Source: Polynucleobacter kasalickyi (GTDB lineage: Bacteria; Pseudomonadota; Gammaproteobacteria; Burkholderiales; Burkholderiaceae). Taken from it: a DNA stretch of 64,000 nucleotides. The notes beneath the pieces were generated by a model. The model saw only the letters and a list, made by a program, of their open reading frames with translations, made no database searches and was not told the origin of the DNA. Both the position numbers and the translations under genes were made by a program. This document shows positions 1 to 11,284 of this stretch, in pieces. The stretch spans positions 124,001-188,000 of the forward strand of contig NZ_FWXJ01000006.1 in NCBI RefSeq assembly GCF_900176405.1, given 5' to 3'. How positions within the stretch are numbered: the stretch's first letter is position 1; every line of letters begins with the position of its first letter.

Positions 1-128
1 TATTTCCCTGGGGAGTTGCTCTCAAGGAGATTGGCTGGGCTGGATACGCATCAATGATCGTATTCTTATTGGAGTTTATCGTCGGTTTTGTCTATATTTG
101 GAAAAAGGGTGCTCTTGACTGGGAATAG
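1..128 (+). CDS. nuoA: NADH-quinone oxidoreductase subunit A (NuoA), C-terminal end only
   Basis: This is the last 41 codons of a gene whose start lies before the window; the reading frame begins at base 3 and ends with TAG at 126-128. The visible peptide runs through a hydrophobic helix ([17 protein letters not shown]) and ends KKGALDWE, the usual C-terminus of NuoA, the small three-helix membrane subunit that helps form the quinone-site loop of complex I. It is followed 18 bases later by nuoB, as expected for the operon. Partial only because of the window edge; nothing suggests a broken gene. Confidence 0.9.
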   Translation, partial: FPWGVALKEIGWAGYASMIVFLLEFIVGFVYIWKKGALDWE

Positions 129-146
129 TTCAAGGTACTAAAACTT

Positions 147-629
147 ATGGCACTAGAAGGATTACTTAAAGAAGGATTTGTCACTACTTCAGCTGACAAG
201 TTAATCAACTGGACGCGCACAGGCTCTTTATGGCCAATGACCTTTGGTCTTGCCTGTTGTGCTGTAGAAATGATGCATGCGGGTGCTGCACGATATGATT
301 TAGATCGTTTCGGAGTGGTCTTTAGACCATCCCCACGCCAGTCAGATTTAATGATTGTTGCTGGAACTTTATGTAACAAAATGGCTCCAGCTTTACGCAA
401 GGTCTATGATCAGATGCCTGAACCACGTTGGGTTTTGTCGATGGGTTCTTGTGCCAATGGCGGTGGATATTATCACTACTCTTATTCAGTTGTAAGAGGG
501 TGCGACCGTATTGTGCCCGTAGACATTTACGTTCCAGGTTGCCCGCCAACTGCTGAAGCTTTAATGTATGGAATCATTCAGTTGCAAGCAAAAATTAGAC
601 GCACCTCAACCATCGCTAGAAAAGCTTGA
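147..629 (+). CDS. nuoB: NADH-quinone oxidoreductase subunit B (NuoB, N2 cluster subunit)
   Basis: NuoB (160 aa) carries the terminal [4Fe-4S] cluster N2, which passes electrons to quinone in the peripheral arm of complex I. The four ligands are visible: the tandem cysteines C37-C38 in [11 protein letters not shown]102 in MGSCANGGG and C132 in [11 protein letters not shown]. The length and the start [11 protein letters not shown] match the short bacterial and mitochondrial-type PSST subunit rather than the longer E. coli form. It lies between nuoA and nuoC, with 10 bases to nuoC. Family assignment is secure. Confidence 0.98.
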   Translation: MALEGLLKEGFVTTSADKLINWTRTGSLWPMTFGLACCAVEMMHAGAARYDLDRFGVVFRPSPRQSDLMIVAGTLCNKMAPALRKVYDQMPEPRWVLSMGSCANGGGYYHYSYSVVRGCDRIVPVDIYVPGCPPTAEALMYGIIQLQAKIRRTSTIARKA

Positions 630-639
630 GTAACTGTTT

Positions 640-1233
640 ATGAATGAAAATTTAAATTTACTAAATCAACTTGTCACTAAGCACCTAGGCACCGAAGTAC
701 AGATTGAAATCCGTCTGAATGAATTAACGGTTACTGTACCTGCCGAGCAATATTATTCAAGTGCTCAAAAACTTAAAGAAATTTCAGATCTTGGCTTTGA
801 GCAACTTATTGACCTATGTGGTGTTGATTATCAAGACTATGCAGACGGAACATGGTCAGGGTTAAGATTTGCAGTGGTCTCGCATTTACTGTCGGTTAAA
901 AATAATTGGCGCTTAAGGCTCAGAACCTTTGTTCCTAATGATGACTTCCCAGTGATTGAAAGTATTACCTCTATTTGGAATTCAGCAAATTGGTATGAAC
1001 GAGAAGCCTTTGATTTTTTCGGAATTATTTTCGAGGGTCACGACGATTTACGGAGAATCTTGACGGACTACGGTTTCATTGGACATCCATTTAGAAAAGA
1101 TTTTCCTGTGTCTGGTCAAGTTGAAATGCGCTATGATCCTGAGCAAAAGCGAGTTATTTATCAACCGGTCACGATTGAGCCAAGAGAATTAACGCCACGA
1201 GTTATTCGTGAAGAAAGTTATGGGGTGAAATAA
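640..1233 (+). CDS. nuoC: NADH-quinone oxidoreductase subunit C (NuoC)
   Basis: The 30-kDa subunit of the peripheral arm (197 aa), with no cofactor, which packs against NuoD. The family signature is clear around residues 115-155: the [12 protein letters not shown] block followed by the GHPFRKDFP block. NuoC is a separate gene here, not fused to NuoD as in E. coli, which fits a betaproteobacterium. The stop codon is followed immediately by the nuoD ATG, so the two are probably translated in a coupled way. Confidence 0.98.
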   Translation: MNENLNLLNQLVTKHLGTEVQIEIRLNELTVTVPAEQYYSSAQKLKEISDLGFEQLIDLCGVDYQDYADGTWSGLRFAVVSHLLSVKNNWRLRLRTFVPNDDFPVIESITSIWNSANWYEREAFDFFGIIFEGHDDLRRILTDYGFIGHPFRKDFPVSGQVEMRYDPEQKRVIYQPVTIEPRELTPRVIREESYGVK

Positions 1234-2487
1234 ATGGCTGAAATTAAAAACTACACCCTCAATTTTGGTCCTCAACATCCAGCCGCACATGGTGTTTTAC
1301 GCTTAGTGCTTGAGTTAGATGGCGAAGTGATTCAAAGAGCTGATCCACACATTGGCTTATTACATCGAGCAACAGAAAAATTAGCTGAATCTAGGACTTG
1401 GATTCAAAATTTGCCCTATATGGATCGTTTAGATTACGTTTCCATGATGAGCAATGAACATGCCTATGTCATGGCGATTGAAAAACTCCTCCAAGTAGAT
1501 GTTCCGATCAGAGCTCAATATATTCGCGTGATGTTTGACGAGATTACTCGTTTGTTAAATCACCTTTTATGGATTGGTTGTCACGGTCTGGATGTTGGTG
1601 CAATGGCCGTATTCCTTTATGCTTTTAGAGAGCGCGAAGATTTGTTTGATATGTATGAAGCAGTATCTGGCGCAAGAATGCATGCTGCTTACTACCGTCC
1701 TGGTGGGGTTTATAGAGATTTACCGGATGAGATGCCTCAATACACTGCAAATAAAATTCGCGGTGAAAAGGCAATGAAAAAATTAAATGAGAACAGAACC
1801 GGTTCTTTGTTGGATTTTATAGAAGATTTTACGAACCGATTCCCTGGTTACGTTGATGAATATGAAACGCTCTTAACCGATAACCGTATTTGGAAACAAC
1901 GGCTAGTTGGTATTGGTGTTGTTTCTCCTGAGCGCGCACTTCAATTAGGCTTTACAGGGCCGATGTTACGGGGCTCGGGAATTGAGTGGGACTTAAGAAA
2001 AAAACAGCCTTATGAAGTTTATGACAAACTGAATTTTGATATTCCAGTCGGTGTAAATGGGGATAGCTATGATCGTTATCTAGTTCGCGTGGAAGAAATG
2101 CGTCAGTCAAATAACATCATCAAACAATGTATTTCATGGTTAAGAGCTAATCCAGGCCCGGTGATTTCTGATAATCATAAGGTTGCCCCTCCTAGCAGAG
2201 TGGATATGAAATCAAATATGGAAGAATTGATTCATCATTTTAAATTGGCGACTGAAGGTTTGCACGTACCAATGGGACAAGCTTATGCTGCGGTTGAACA
2301 TCCTAAGGGTGAGTTTGGCATCTATGCAATCTCTGACGGTGCGAATAAACCTTATCGATTAAAGATTCGTGCCCCAGGATTCCCACATCTTGCAGCATTA
2401 GATGAAATGGCTAGAGGACATATGATTGCAGATGCGGTGACTATTATTGGCACGCAAGACATCGTATTTGGTGAGATAGATAGGTAA
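1234..2487 (+). CDS. nuoD: NADH-quinone oxidoreductase subunit D (NuoD)
   Basis: The 49-kDa subunit (417 aa) forms the quinone-reduction chamber with NuoB and NuoH. It opens with the family block [14 protein letters not shown] at residues 9-22, which includes the quinone-site histidine region, and ends with the conserved IVFGEIDR. The family descends from the large subunit of [NiFe] hydrogenases but has lost the metal ligands. It starts directly after the nuoC stop and is followed 8 bases later by nuoE. Confidence 0.98.
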   Translation: MAEIKNYTLNFGPQHPAAHGVLRLVLELDGEVIQRADPHIGLLHRATEKLAESRTWIQNLPYMDRLDYVSMMSNEHAYVMAIEKLLQVDVPIRAQYIRVMFDEITRLLNHLLWIGCHGLDVGAMAVFLYAFREREDLFDMYEAVSGARMHAAYYRPGGVYRDLPDEMPQYTANKIRGEKAMKKLNENRTGSLLDFIEDFTNRFPGYVDEYETLLTDNRIWKQRLVGIGVVSPERALQLGFTGPMLRGSGIEWDLRKKQPYEVYDKLNFDIPVGVNGDSYDRYLVRVEEMRQSNNIIKQCISWLRANPGPVISDNHKVAPPSRVDMKSNMEELIHHFKLATEGLHVPMGQAYAAVEHPKGEFGIYAISDGANKPYRLKIRAPGFPHLAALDEMARGHMIADAVTIIGTQDIVFGEIDR

Positions 2488-2495
2488 GGAAGCCA

Positions 2496-3008
2496 ATGAT
2501 AAATTTATCTGAAAAAGCATTGAAAGAAATAGCAAGAAACGTTGCTAAATACCCAGCTGATCAAAAGCAATCAGCTGTGATGGCAGCGCTCGCAGTTGCA
2601 CAGGATGAGTGTGGTTGGATCTCTCCAGAGGTACTTCAAGAAGTTGCAAAAATTTTAGAAATGCCACCGATTTGGGTGCAAGAAGTTGCAACTTTTTACA
2701 ACATGTATAACAACAAACCGGTTGGCAAATTTAAGATTACTGTTTGCACTAACTTGCCTTGTGAGTTATCAGGTGGGGTAAGAGCCGCTAAATACATTCA
2801 AGAAAAACTTGGTATCTCTTTTAATGAGACAACCCCTTGTGGCACTTTTACCTTAACTGAGGGCGAGTGTATGGGTGCTTGTGCAGATGCTCCAGTTGCT
2901 CTTATTAATAATAAAAAAATGTGTAGTTGGATGAGTAATGAAAAGATCGATGCCATGTTGGATGAGTTAAAAGCTAGTGCATCAAGTCAAACATCAGGAC
3001 AAATTTAA
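2496..3008 (+). CDS. nuoE: NADH-quinone oxidoreductase subunit E (NuoE, N1a cluster)
   Basis: The 24-kDa thioredoxin-like subunit of the NADH dehydrogenase module (170 aa). The [2Fe-2S] ligands are visible as VCTNLPC (C-x4-C) and ECMGAC (C-x3-C), the N1a pattern. The helical N-terminal half carries the usual EVATFYNMY motif. The TAA stop (3006-3008) overlaps the nuoF ATG by one base (TAATG), which suggests translational coupling with the partner subunit that holds FMN. Confidence 0.98.
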   Translation: MINLSEKALKEIARNVAKYPADQKQSAVMAALAVAQDECGWISPEVLQEVAKILEMPPIWVQEVATFYNMYNNKPVGKFKITVCTNLPCELSGGVRAAKYIQEKLGISFNETTPCGTFTLTEGECMGACADAPVALINNKKMCSWMSNEKIDAMLDELKASASSQTSGQI

Positions 3009-4303
3009 TGACCTCATTACATAACTTACATATCAATCCGTTAATTTTGGCGGATTTAAATGGTTCTAATTGGCATTTGGCTGATTACGTATCACGTGGT
3101 GGTTACGCCGCACTAAGAAAAATTTTGACCGAAGGAATTCCCCCTGAGCAAGTGATTGCCACCGTAAAAGCATCAGGGTTACGTGGTCGTGGTGGTGCTG
3201 GATTCCCAACGGGACTCAAGTGGAGTTTTATGCCTAGGCAATTACCTGGGGATAAATATCTTGTTTGCAACTCAGACGAGGGCGAACCGGGAACCTTTAA
3301 GGATCGAGATATCCTTCGCTACAACCCACATGCATTGATTGAAGGCATGACTATTGCTGCATATGCCATGGGTATCCCTGTAGGATATAACTATATTCAC
3401 GGCGAAATCTGGAATGAATATGAGATTTTTGAGCAAGCCTTAGAGGAAGCTCGTGTTGCGGGTTTCCTTGGTGAGTCAATCATGGGAACTAATTTCTCAT
3501 TTGAATTATTTGCGCATCATGGTTATGGTGCTTATATCTGTGGTGAAGAAACTGCCTTGTTAGAATCCCTTGAAGGAAAGAAAGGTCAGCCGAGATTTAA
3601 ACCACCTTTTCCTGCGAGTTTTGGGTTGTATGGTAAACCAACAACGATTAATAACACTGAGACCTTTGCAGCAGTACCTTTTATTTTTAAGGTTGGTCCA
3701 GAGGCTTATTTAGGACTGGGCAAACCGAATAATGGTGGAACTAAAATTTTCTCGGTTTCTGGAGATGTAGTAAGACCTGGCAATTATGAAATTCCACTTG
3801 GTACACCTTTCTCTAAATTACTTGAGTTGGCTGGTGGCATGCGGGATGGTCGTAAATTAAAAGCTGTTATCCCTGGCGGTTCTTCTGCCCCAGTGATTCC
3901 CGGCGACATGATGCTAGCCACGAATATGGACTATGACAGCATTTCTAAGGCTGGATCGATGTTGGGATCTGGTGCGGTGATTGTCATGAATGACACTCGT
4001 TGCATGGTGAAGTCATTATTACGCTTATCTTATTTTTACCATGAAGAGTCGTGTGGTCAATGTACGCCTTGCCGTGAAGGTACTGGCTGGTTGTGGCGGA
4101 TGGTGGATCGGATAGAGCATGGTAAAGGTCGTATGGAAGATTTAGATCAGCTCAATGAGATCGCTGGAAATATTATGGGTAGAACCATTTGCGCACTGGG
4201 TGATGCTGCAGCAATGCCTGTTCGGGGTATGTTAAAGCATTACATGGATGAGTTTGTGTTCCACGTCGAAAATAAACGTTGTATCGTGCCCGAATATATT
4301 TGA
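3008..4303 (+). CDS. nuoF: NADH-quinone oxidoreductase subunit F (NuoF, NADH/FMN/N3 subunit)
   Basis: The 51-kDa subunit (431 aa) binds NADH and FMN and holds the [4Fe-4S] cluster N3. Visible motifs are the glycine-rich nucleotide loop [13 protein letters not shown] near residue 60, the FMN-site segment [15 protein letters not shown], and cluster ligands in [15 protein letters not shown] with the fourth cysteine in [10 protein letters not shown]. The start codon overlaps the nuoE stop by one base. A 37-base gap to nuoG is the largest in the first half of the operon and holds no obvious signal. Confidence 0.98.
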   Translation: MTSLHNLHINPLILADLNGSNWHLADYVSRGGYAALRKILTEGIPPEQVIATVKASGLRGRGGAGFPTGLKWSFMPRQLPGDKYLVCNSDEGEPGTFKDRDILRYNPHALIEGMTIAAYAMGIPVGYNYIHGEIWNEYEIFEQALEEARVAGFLGESIMGTNFSFELFAHHGYGAYICGEETALLESLEGKKGQPRFKPPFPASFGLYGKPTTINNTETFAAVPFIFKVGPEAYLGLGKPNNGGTKIFSVSGDVVRPGNYEIPLGTPFSKLLELAGGMRDGRKLKAVIPGGSSAPVIPGDMMLATNMDYDSISKAGSMLGSGAVIVMNDTRCMVKSLLRLSYFYHEESCGQCTPCREGTGWLWRMVDRIEHGKGRMEDLDQLNEIAGNIMGRTICALGDAAAMPVRGMLKHYMDEFVFHVENKRCIVPEYI

Positions 4304-4340
4304 GGCATTTAGAGTATTTAATGATTAAGGTGATTTAGAA

Positions 4341-6656
4341 ATGGTTCAAATCGAAATCGACGGCAAACCGGTTGAAGTCAAAGAAGGTACTACGGTAATT
4401 AATGCTGCCCATCAAATTGGGACTTACATACCGCATTTTTGTTATCACAAGAAGTTGTCGATTGCTGCTAACTGCCGTATGTGCTTAGTTGAAATTGAAA
4501 AAGCGCCAAAGCCAATGCCTGCTTGTGCAACTCCAGTTAATGCTGGTATGAAGGTTTTTACTAAGTCAACGAAGGCGATTGAGGCTCAAAAGTCGGTGAT
4601 GGAATTCCTGCTAATTAATCACCCCTTAGATTGTCCAATTTGTGACCAGGGTGGTGAATGCCAACTGCAAGATTTAACTGTTGGTTATGGAAAGTCTAAC
4701 TCGAGATATCAAGAAGAAAAACGGGTTGTTTTCCATAAAAATGTTGGTCCATTGATTTCAATGGAGGAGATGAGTCGTTGCATCCATTGCACAAGATGTG
4801 TTCGTTTTGGTCAAGAGATTGCAGGTGTGATGGAATTAGGAATGTTAAACCGAGGTGAACATTCCGAAATCACAGCTTTTGTTGGGCAGACGGTTGATTC
4901 TGAATTATCTGGCAACATGATTGACATTTGTCCAGTTGGAGCATTAACGAGTAAGCCTTTTAGGTATGCGGCTAGAACGTGGGAACTTGGTCGTAAAAAA
5001 TCAGTAAGCCCACATGATTCTTTGGGAACAAATATTATCGTTCAAACCAAAGCTGATGAAGTTAAAAGGGTAGTGCCACTAGAAAATGAGCAAGTTAACG
5101 AGTGCTGGATTTCTGATAAAGATCGTTTTGCTTACGAAGGTTTAAGAAGTGATGATCGAATCACGATGCCAATGGTTAAGCAAAATAATGAATGGATTGA
5201 ATGTGATTGGCAAGATGCGCTTGAGTATGTTCAGTCAGGTCTTCAAGGAGTGAAGGCTGATCATGGAGCAGATTCAATTGCTACCTTAGCGCATCCCATA
5301 TCTTCGGTTGAAGAGCTCTATCTGCTTCAAAAGTTAATGAAAGATTTTGGTTCAACCAAGATTGAAACTCGATTGAGACAAGTTGATAACCAAATCGCTC
5401 CTGGAACGAATTGGTTGGGTATGCCCGTTGAAAAACTAGAGACTTTAGATCGTTGTTTAGTGATTGGTAGTTTTTTAAGGAAAGATCATCCACTTTTAGC
5501 TGCCAGACTTCGAAAAGCAGCAAAATCTCGTCTGCAATTACTCAGAATTGATAGTGGTTCTGATAGTTGGTTAATTGATAAAACACAGGGCATTAAGGCG
5601 GCTCCTTCAACTTGGCTCAATGTTCTTATGGAATTGGCTGCTGCTATTGCTCATGAGAAGGGCATTGCATCTCCCTGTGGTCAGATGGAGATTGCAGATA
5701 CTACCCGTGGCTTTGCTCAAAAATTGATATCTGGTGAGAATAAAGCGGTCCTCATTGGTAATACAGCTTTAGCCCATCCAAACTATTCACAAATTGATGC
5801 AATAGCTACTTGGATTGCAAATGCTGTCAATGCAACAATCGGCTTTTTGGGTGATGGTGCGAATTTTGTGGGTGCTCAAGTGGTCGGAGCTGTTAGCCAA
5901 TTTGGTGTTCAAGAGATATTAAACTCCAATGCAAAAGCTTTTGTGCTTCTTAACATGGAGCCAACGGTAGATTTGCCGGATCCAATCTTAGCCAAATTAG
6001 CGCTACAAAATGCGCAAACGGTAATTGCTTTGTCAGCATATGCTTCTGAAGATTTACTTGAACTAGCAGATGTTATTTTGCCAATTACACCATTTGCTGA
6101 ACAAGCTGGTACTTATATTAATATCGCTGGCGACATTCAAACTAGTCAAGCGAGTGTTCGTCCTCTAGGTCAAGCTAGACCTGCATGGAAGGTTTTAAGG
6201 GTTTTGGGTGGACTACTTGATTTACCAAACTTTAACTTTAATACAGTGGATGAAGTTAAAAGTAGTGCAATCGGACATTTGGGTGAAAAAGTAACGATGC
6301 CTTTACATGAGTCCATTGCAGTGAATGCACAATTGACGCCAGTTACAGATGCTTATGAGCGTTTAGCTGATGTACCAATTCATTTTACTGATGCAATCGT
6401 GCGACGCTCTTCTGCTTTGAAACTTACAGTCGATAGTAAGAAAGCACTCAAAGTGGGCGTTCCCCGCAAACTATTTGAAGAAATGAATTTAAAGGAAGGT
6501 GATGCCGTGCGTATTTCCCAGGGGGAGTCACAAGTTGTGATGCCAGTTACTTTAGAGAGTGAATTAGTAGATGGTGTGATTCGACTTTCTGCAGCGACCC
6601 CCGCAAGTGCATTGCTAGGATCCATGTTTGGCCAATTAACTTTGGAGCGTGTATGA
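4341..6656 (+). CDS. nuoG: NADH-quinone oxidoreductase subunit G (NuoG)
   Basis: The 75-kDa iron-sulfur subunit (771 aa). The N-terminal ferredoxin-like domain has the N1b cysteines (HFCYH and NCRMC, then PACATP), followed by the His/Cys ligand set for N5 ([14 protein letters not shown]) and the N4 set (RCIHCTRC, then DICPVGALT). The rest is a molybdopterin-oxidoreductase-like domain that is catalytically silent in complex I. The sequence from about residue 280 onward is less conserved, as is normal. The TGA stop overlaps the nuoH start by four bases (ATGA). Confidence 0.97.
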   Translation: MVQIEIDGKPVEVKEGTTVINAAHQIGTYIPHFCYHKKLSIAANCRMCLVEIEKAPKPMPACATPVNAGMKVFTKSTKAIEAQKSVMEFLLINHPLDCPICDQGGECQLQDLTVGYGKSNSRYQEEKRVVFHKNVGPLISMEEMSRCIHCTRCVRFGQEIAGVMELGMLNRGEHSEITAFVGQTVDSELSGNMIDICPVGALTSKPFRYAARTWELGRKKSVSPHDSLGTNIIVQTKADEVKRVVPLENEQVNECWISDKDRFAYEGLRSDDRITMPMVKQNNEWIECDWQDALEYVQSGLQGVKADHGADSIATLAHPISSVEELYLLQKLMKDFGSTKIETRLRQVDNQIAPGTNWLGMPVEKLETLDRCLVIGSFLRKDHPLLAARLRKAAKSRLQLLRIDSGSDSWLIDKTQGIKAAPSTWLNVLMELAAAIAHEKGIASPCGQMEIADTTRGFAQKLISGENKAVLIGNTALAHPNYSQIDAIATWIANAVNATIGFLGDGANFVGAQVVGAVSQFGVQEILNSNAKAFVLLNMEPTVDLPDPILAKLALQNAQTVIALSAYASEDLLELADVILPITPFAEQAGTYINIAGDIQTSQASVRPLGQARPAWKVLRVLGGLLDLPNFNFNTVDEVKSSAIGHLGEKVTMPLHESIAVNAQLTPVTDAYERLADVPIHFTDAIVRRSSALKLTVDSKKALKVGVPRKLFEEMNLKEGDAVRISQGESQVVMPVTLESELVDGVIRLSAATPASALLGSMFGQLTLERV

Positions 6657-7723
6657 ATATTATTGAAATAATTACCGCTCAAGGTGAACAAGTTTTTGGC
6701 CAGTTGTGGCCTGTTGTTTGGGCATTAATTCGTATCGTTATTATCGTTTTACCGATGTTCGCTTGCGTAGCCTATTTAACTCTCTGGGAAAGAAAGTTAA
6801 TTGGTTGGATGCATGTCCGATTAGGCCCCAATCGTGTTGGTCCTTTAGGGTTGTTGCAGCCTATTGCTGATGCTTTAAAACTGCTTTTAAAAGAAGTTAT
6901 TCAGCCAACTCGTGCAAATAAAGTTCTGTTCATCATTGGTCCGATTATGGTGATTGCACCAGCCTTCGCCGCCTGGGCAGTGGTGCCATTTCAAGCGGAT
7001 CTGATTTTGGCGGATGTCAATGCTGGCCTTCTTTATGTCATGGCAATTACATCAGTGGGAGTTTACGGAGTTATTCTTGCTGGTTGGGCTTCAAATTCTA
7101 AATATGCTTTTTTAGGAGCAATGCGTGCCTCTGCACAAATGGTCTCTTACGAAATTGCAATGGGTTTTGCTTTGGTTGCGGTTTTGATGGTGTCTGGTAC
7201 TCTCAACTTAGGGGACATTGTAAAGGCACAATCCCATGGTATTTTTGCGGACATTGGATTGAATTTTCTATCTTGGAATTGGTTGCCGCTTTTGCCAATG
7301 TTTGTCATTTATTTTATTTCTGGCGTTGCTGAAACCAATCGTCATCCATTTGACGTGGTCGAGGGTGAGTCAGAGATTGTTGCTGGTCATATGATTGAGT
7401 ATTCTGGAATGGCCTTTGCCATGTTCTTCCTTGCTGAATACGCCAACATGATTCTGATTACAACGATGTGCGCTACGCTCTTTTTGGGAGGTTGGTTGCC
7501 AATTGTTGATTTACCAATCCTAAGAGATATCCCAGGCTTTTTTTGGTTACTTCTAAAAACATTCTTATTGTTATCCGTATTCATTTGGCTAAGAGCATCT
7601 TTACCTCGTTATCGATATGACCAAATTATGAGATTGGGTTGGAAGGTTTTTATTCCTTTATCCGTGTTTTGGGTAGTTTTAGTTGGTGCTTGGGTAGTTT
7701 CACCCTTAAGCGTATGGAAATAA
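6653..7723 (+). CDS. nuoH: NADH-quinone oxidoreductase subunit H (NuoH)
   Basis: The membrane subunit that links the peripheral arm to the membrane arm and lines the entrance of the quinone tunnel (356 aa, about eight helices). Diagnostic stretches are [18 protein letters not shown] near residue 50 and the acidic loop [16 protein letters not shown] near residue 230. Its ATG overlaps the nuoG stop codon (ATGA). The sequence is full length with no unusual segments. Confidence 0.98.
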   Translation: MNIIEIITAQGEQVFGQLWPVVWALIRIVIIVLPMFACVAYLTLWERKLIGWMHVRLGPNRVGPLGLLQPIADALKLLLKEVIQPTRANKVLFIIGPIMVIAPAFAAWAVVPFQADLILADVNAGLLYVMAITSVGVYGVILAGWASNSKYAFLGAMRASAQMVSYEIAMGFALVAVLMVSGTLNLGDIVKAQSHGIFADIGLNFLSWNWLPLLPMFVIYFISGVAETNRHPFDVVEGESEIVAGHMIEYSGMAFAMFFLAEYANMILITTMCATLFLGGWLPIVDLPILRDIPGFFWLLLKTFLLLSVFIWLRASLPRYRYDQIMRLGWKVFIPLSVFWVVLVGAWVVSPLSVWK

Positions 7724-7750
7724 AGAACTGTAATTTACTGGAAAAATCAG

Positions 7751-8242
7751 ATGTTGAATAATGTTCGCGAGTTTTTAAATAGTTTGCTTTTAAAGGAAGT
7801 CTTTAAGGGTATGAGTTTGACGGGGAAATATTTATTTGCCCCTAAAACAACTATTCAATATCCTGAAGAAAAAACACCAATGTCGCCACGTTTTAGAGGC
7901 TTGCATGCTCTCAGAAGGTATCCAAATGGTGAGGAACGTTGCATCGCTTGTAAATTATGCGAAGCAGTTTGCCCAGCTTTAGCCATTTCGATTGAATCTG
8001 ACCAAAGGGAAGATGGCTCTCGAAGAACGACGAGGTATGACATTGATTTAACAAAATGCATATTTTGTGGATTTTGCGAAGAGGCATGTCCCGTTGACGC
8101 AATTGTTGAAACACATATCCACGAATACCATGGTGAGAAGCGTGGTGATTTGTACTTCACCAAGGAAATGCTCTTAGCAGTAGGCGATCAATTTGAAAAC
8201 GAAATTGCGGATAAGAAATCTGCTGATGCTAAATATCGATAA
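7751..8242 (+). CDS. nuoI: NADH-quinone oxidoreductase subunit I (NuoI)
   Basis: The TYKY-type ferredoxin subunit (163 aa) holding clusters N6a and N6b, the last relay before N2. Two 8Fe-ferredoxin motifs are visible: [12 protein letters not shown] near residue 60 and [12 protein letters not shown] near residue 100. A short amphipathic N-terminus, [13 protein letters not shown], anchors it to the membrane side. It sits in the standard position between nuoH (27 bases upstream) and nuoJ (12 bases downstream). Confidence 0.98.
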   Translation: MLNNVREFLNSLLLKEVFKGMSLTGKYLFAPKTTIQYPEEKTPMSPRFRGLHALRRYPNGEERCIACKLCEAVCPALAISIESDQREDGSRRTTRYDIDLTKCIFCGFCEEACPVDAIVETHIHEYHGEKRGDLYFTKEMLLAVGDQFENEIADKKSADAKYR

Positions 8243-8254
8243 AAGAAATAAGCC

Positions 8255-8881
8255 ATGAAATTTGATTCCCTAACCTTTCTTTTTTATACTTTTGCTTCTG
8301 TTCTGGTAATCTCCGGACTCAAAGTAATTAGTACTAAAAACCCTGTTCATGCTGCCTTGTTCTTAGTGCTGGCTTTTTTTAATGCAGCTGGAATTTGGAT
8401 GTTGCTACAAGCAGAATTTTTATCGATTGCACTGATTCTTGTCTATGTCGGTGCAGTAATGGTTTTATTCTTGTTTGTGGTGATGATGTTGGACTTAGAT
8501 GTAGCTCATTTGCGTAGTCAATTTAAACAATTTTTACCGTTAGCATCCATCGTGGGCATTGTGATTGTCGTTGAGATGACCGTGGTACTCGTTCGAGGCT
8601 TTATTGGTTCAAGAGTTCCCATGCCACTCCAAACTCCGGTCGGAGAGAGCAACACCATGAGTTTAGGTAAGTTGATTTATGGCGACTATGTTTTTGCTTT
8701 TGAGATTGCTGGAATCATCTTGCTCGTGGCCATTGTTGCAGCTGTTGCTTTAACTTTACGTCGCCGTAAAGATCATAAATCACAAGATATCTCAGCACAA
8801 ATTCGGACTAGAAAAGAAGATCGCATCCGAATCATTTCGATGCCCGCAGATGTTCAGAATCGTCAGGACGGAAAGAAATAA
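8255..8881 (+). CDS. nuoJ: NADH-quinone oxidoreductase subunit J (NuoJ)
   Basis: A membrane subunit of 208 aa with about five predicted helices. The conserved third helix, containing [19 protein letters not shown], is the segment known to switch conformation in complex I. After the last helix there is a basic, charged cytoplasmic tail of about 45 residues (from LRRRKDHK to the end), typical of proteobacterial NuoJ. Followed five bases later by nuoK. Confidence 0.97.
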   Translation: MKFDSLTFLFYTFASVLVISGLKVISTKNPVHAALFLVLAFFNAAGIWMLLQAEFLSIALILVYVGAVMVLFLFVVMMLDLDVAHLRSQFKQFLPLASIVGIVIVVEMTVVLVRGFIGSRVPMPLQTPVGESNTMSLGKLIYGDYVFAFEIAGIILLVAIVAAVALTLRRRKDHKSQDISAQIRTRKEDRIRIISMPADVQNRQDGKK

Positions 8882-8886
8882 TTCAT

Positions 8887-9192
8887 ATGATTACCCTAGC
8901 TCATTACTTAGTTTTAGCGGCCATTCTTTTTGCCACTGGAATTATTGGTATTTTTTTAAATCGAAAAAATATTATCGTTTTATTAATGTCAATTGAATTG
9001 ATGCTTTTAGCGGTCAATACAAATTTTGTGGCATTTTCCCATTACGGTGGCGATATGCTTGGACAGGTGTTTGTGTTCTTTATTTTGACGGTAGCAGCAG
9101 CAGAGGCAGCCATTGGTTTAGCCATTTTAGTGATTTTGTTCAGAACTAGAGATACCGTTAGCTCTGAAGATCTAGGGCAATTGAAGGGTTAA
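8887..9192 (+). CDS. nuoK: NADH-quinone oxidoreductase subunit K (NuoK)
   Basis: A three-helix membrane subunit of 101 aa, related to MnhC/MrpC of sodium/proton antiporters. The acidic residues needed for proton transfer are in place: the glutamate in [11 protein letters not shown] (helix 2) and the one in [13 protein letters not shown] (helix 3). Length and position are standard; the gap to nuoL is 18 bases. Confidence 0.98.
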   Translation: MITLAHYLVLAAILFATGIIGIFLNRKNIIVLLMSIELMLLAVNTNFVAFSHYGGDMLGQVFVFFILTVAAAEAAIGLAILVILFRTRDTVSSEDLGQLKG

Positions 9193-9210
9193 CAGGATAA
9201 ATTAGTAAAA

Positions 9211-11274
9211 ATGACAATGACGCAAACACTTAACCCCATCCTTTTACTTGCTATTCCATTGGCTCCACTCTTTGGAGCCATGATAGCTGGCTTTTTTGGT
9301 ACAAAATTTTTCGGTAATTTATTAGATAAAACCTCTTGTCACCGCATAACTATTTTAGGGGTGGCTATTGCCTGTGGCCTCTCAATTCATGTATTGTTCG
9401 ATGTTCTTGATGGCGCTAGATTTAATGGCAATATTTACGAGTGGATGAAATTAGGTAATGAGTTAGTTTTACCTGTTGGATTTTTAATTGATCCTCTATC
9501 CGCCATGATGATGGTTGTTGTGACCTTTGTCTCTTTGATGGTACATATTTATACCATTGGGTACATGGCAGAAGATGAGGGCTATAACAGGTTTTTTGCC
9601 TACATTTCTTTATTCACCTTTGCGATGTTGATGTTGGTGATGAGCAACAATTTTTTACAATTGTTTTTTGGCTGGGAAGCCGTTGGCCTTGTATCTTATC
9701 TTTTAATTGGTTTTTGGTACAAAAAACCTACTGCCATTTTTGCCAATATGAAAGCCTTCTTAGTGAATCGTGTTGGTGACTTCGGCTTTATTCTCGGTAT
9801 AGGTTTAATCCTTGCATCTACAGGAACCATGGACTATCAGGTTGCTTTTGGTCAAGCGAATAACATTTTTGCCCAAAGTTTACCCGGCACGAATTGGAAT
9901 TTAATGACGGTGACATGTATTTGTTTGTTTATTGGCGCCATGGGTAAATCAGCTCAGTTTCCATTACATGTATGGTTACCAGATTCGATGGAAGGACCAA
10001 CACCAATCTCGGCATTGATTCATGCTGCAACCATGGTTACAGCAGGTATCTTCATGGTCAGTAGAATGTCACCATTTTTTGAATTATCTGATGTAGCTCT
10101 GTCATTTATTTTAATTATTGGATCTATCACAGCACTTTTCATGGGCTTTTTAGGGATTGTTCAGACTGACATCAAGAAAGTAGTTGCATATTCAACACTT
10201 TCACAGCTTGGTTACATGACGGTCGCGTTGGGTGTTTCAGCTTATCCAGTAGCCATTTTTCATTTAATGACCCATGCTTTCTTTAAGGCGCTATTATTCT
10301 TGGGGGCCGGCAGTGTCATTATGGGTATGCACCATGATCAAGATATGCGGAATATGGGTGGCTTGCGGAAGTACATGCCGATTACTTGGTTGACTTCATT
10401 GATCGGTAGTTTGGCTTTAATTGGAACACCATTTTTCTCGGGTTTTTATTCTAAAGATTCCATTATTGAAGCAGTTTCTGAGAGTCATCTGTATGGCTCC
10501 ACCTTTGCTTATTATGCTGTGATGATTGGTGTGTTCGTAACAGCTTTTTATTCATTTAGAATGTATTTCTTAGTATTCCACGGTAAAGAACGGTTTGGTC
10601 TAACCCATGCTGAGCATAGTCATGATGACCACCATGATGATCACGCACATGATGAGCATCATGGCTTAGCCCCCGGTCAGAAACCCCATGAATCTCCTTG
10701 GGTCGTTACTCTCCCTCTGGTGATGCTAGCTATTCCATCTTTACTCATTGGTTTTTTTGCGATTGAGCCAATGTTGTTTGGAGGATTCTTTGAAGGCGCT
10801 ATTTTTAATGATTTAGAGAAACATCCAGCGATGGAAGAGTTGCAATCCGCATTCCATGGTGCTGTGCCAATGGCGATGCATGCATTTTCTACCCTTGTAT
10901 TTTGGCTAGCGTTTTCTGGAGTGGCTTGTGCTGCTGTCTTCTATTTGTGGTTGCCGATTATTCCAAGTACTATTGCCCGTATCTTTGCACCGATTAAAAA
11001 TGTCTTGGATAACAAATACTATTTGGATGACTTTAATCAGTTGGTTTTTGGTCGGGGAGCAAGCTGGATTGGTGAGAGACTTTGGCAAATTGGTGATCAA
11101 AAAATGATTGATGGTTTTGTAGTCAATGGTAGTGCCAAATTCGTTGGATGGATTTCTGGTGTATCAAGGCAATTTCAAACGGGTTATTTATACCACTATG
11201 CATTTGCAATGATTATTGCAGTCATCGGTTTAGTTACATGGATTCTTTATACCCACTTGGGCTCAATTAAATAA
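9211..11274 (+). CDS. nuoL: NADH-quinone oxidoreductase subunit L (NuoL), with His/Asp-rich loop
   Basis: The distal antiporter-like proton pump of complex I (687 aa), including the long lateral helix at its C-terminus. Key segments are FFGWEAVGLVSYLLIGFW (helix 5 glutamate), GKSAQFPLHVWLPDSMEGP and the lysine-bearing VQTDIKKVVAYSTLSQLGYM. It is longer than the E. coli protein (613 aa). Part of the extra length is a hydrophilic insert at residues 466-484 with nine histidines and seven acidic residues, placed in a loop between helices. Such loops are known from other betaproteobacterial NuoL proteins; the function is not known to me. Confidence 0.97.
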   Translation: MTMTQTLNPILLLAIPLAPLFGAMIAGFFGTKFFGNLLDKTSCHRITILGVAIACGLSIHVLFDVLDGARFNGNIYEWMKLGNELVLPVGFLIDPLSAMMMVVVTFVSLMVHIYTIGYMAEDEGYNRFFAYISLFTFAMLMLVMSNNFLQLFFGWEAVGLVSYLLIGFWYKKPTAIFANMKAFLVNRVGDFGFILGIGLILASTGTMDYQVAFGQANNIFAQSLPGTNWNLMTVTCICLFIGAMGKSAQFPLHVWLPDSMEGPTPISALIHAATMVTAGIFMVSRMSPFFELSDVALSFILIIGSITALFMGFLGIVQTDIKKVVAYSTLSQLGYMTVALGVSAYPVAIFHLMTHAFFKALLFLGAGSVIMGMHHDQDMRNMGGLRKYMPITWLTSLIGSLALIGTPFFSGFYSKDSIIEAVSESHLYGSTFAYYAVMIGVFVTAFYSFRMYFLVFHGKERFGLTHAEHSHDDHHDDHAHDEHHGLAPGQKPHESPWVVTLPLVMLAIPSLLIGFFAIEPMLFGGFFEGAIFNDLEKHPAMEELQSAFHGAVPMAMHAFSTLVFWLAFSGVACAAVFYLWLPIIPSTIARIFAPIKNVLDNKYYLDDFNQLVFGRGASWIGERLWQIGDQKMIDGFVVNGSAKFVGWISGVSRQFQTGYLYHYAFAMIIAVIGLVTWILYTHLGSIK

Positions 11275-11284
11275 GCGGCAGGTC

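Noticed and set aside
7855..8163. A 102-codon minus-strand open frame opposite nuoI
   Set aside because: Antisense shadow of the ferredoxin-type sequence; no independent coding evidence.
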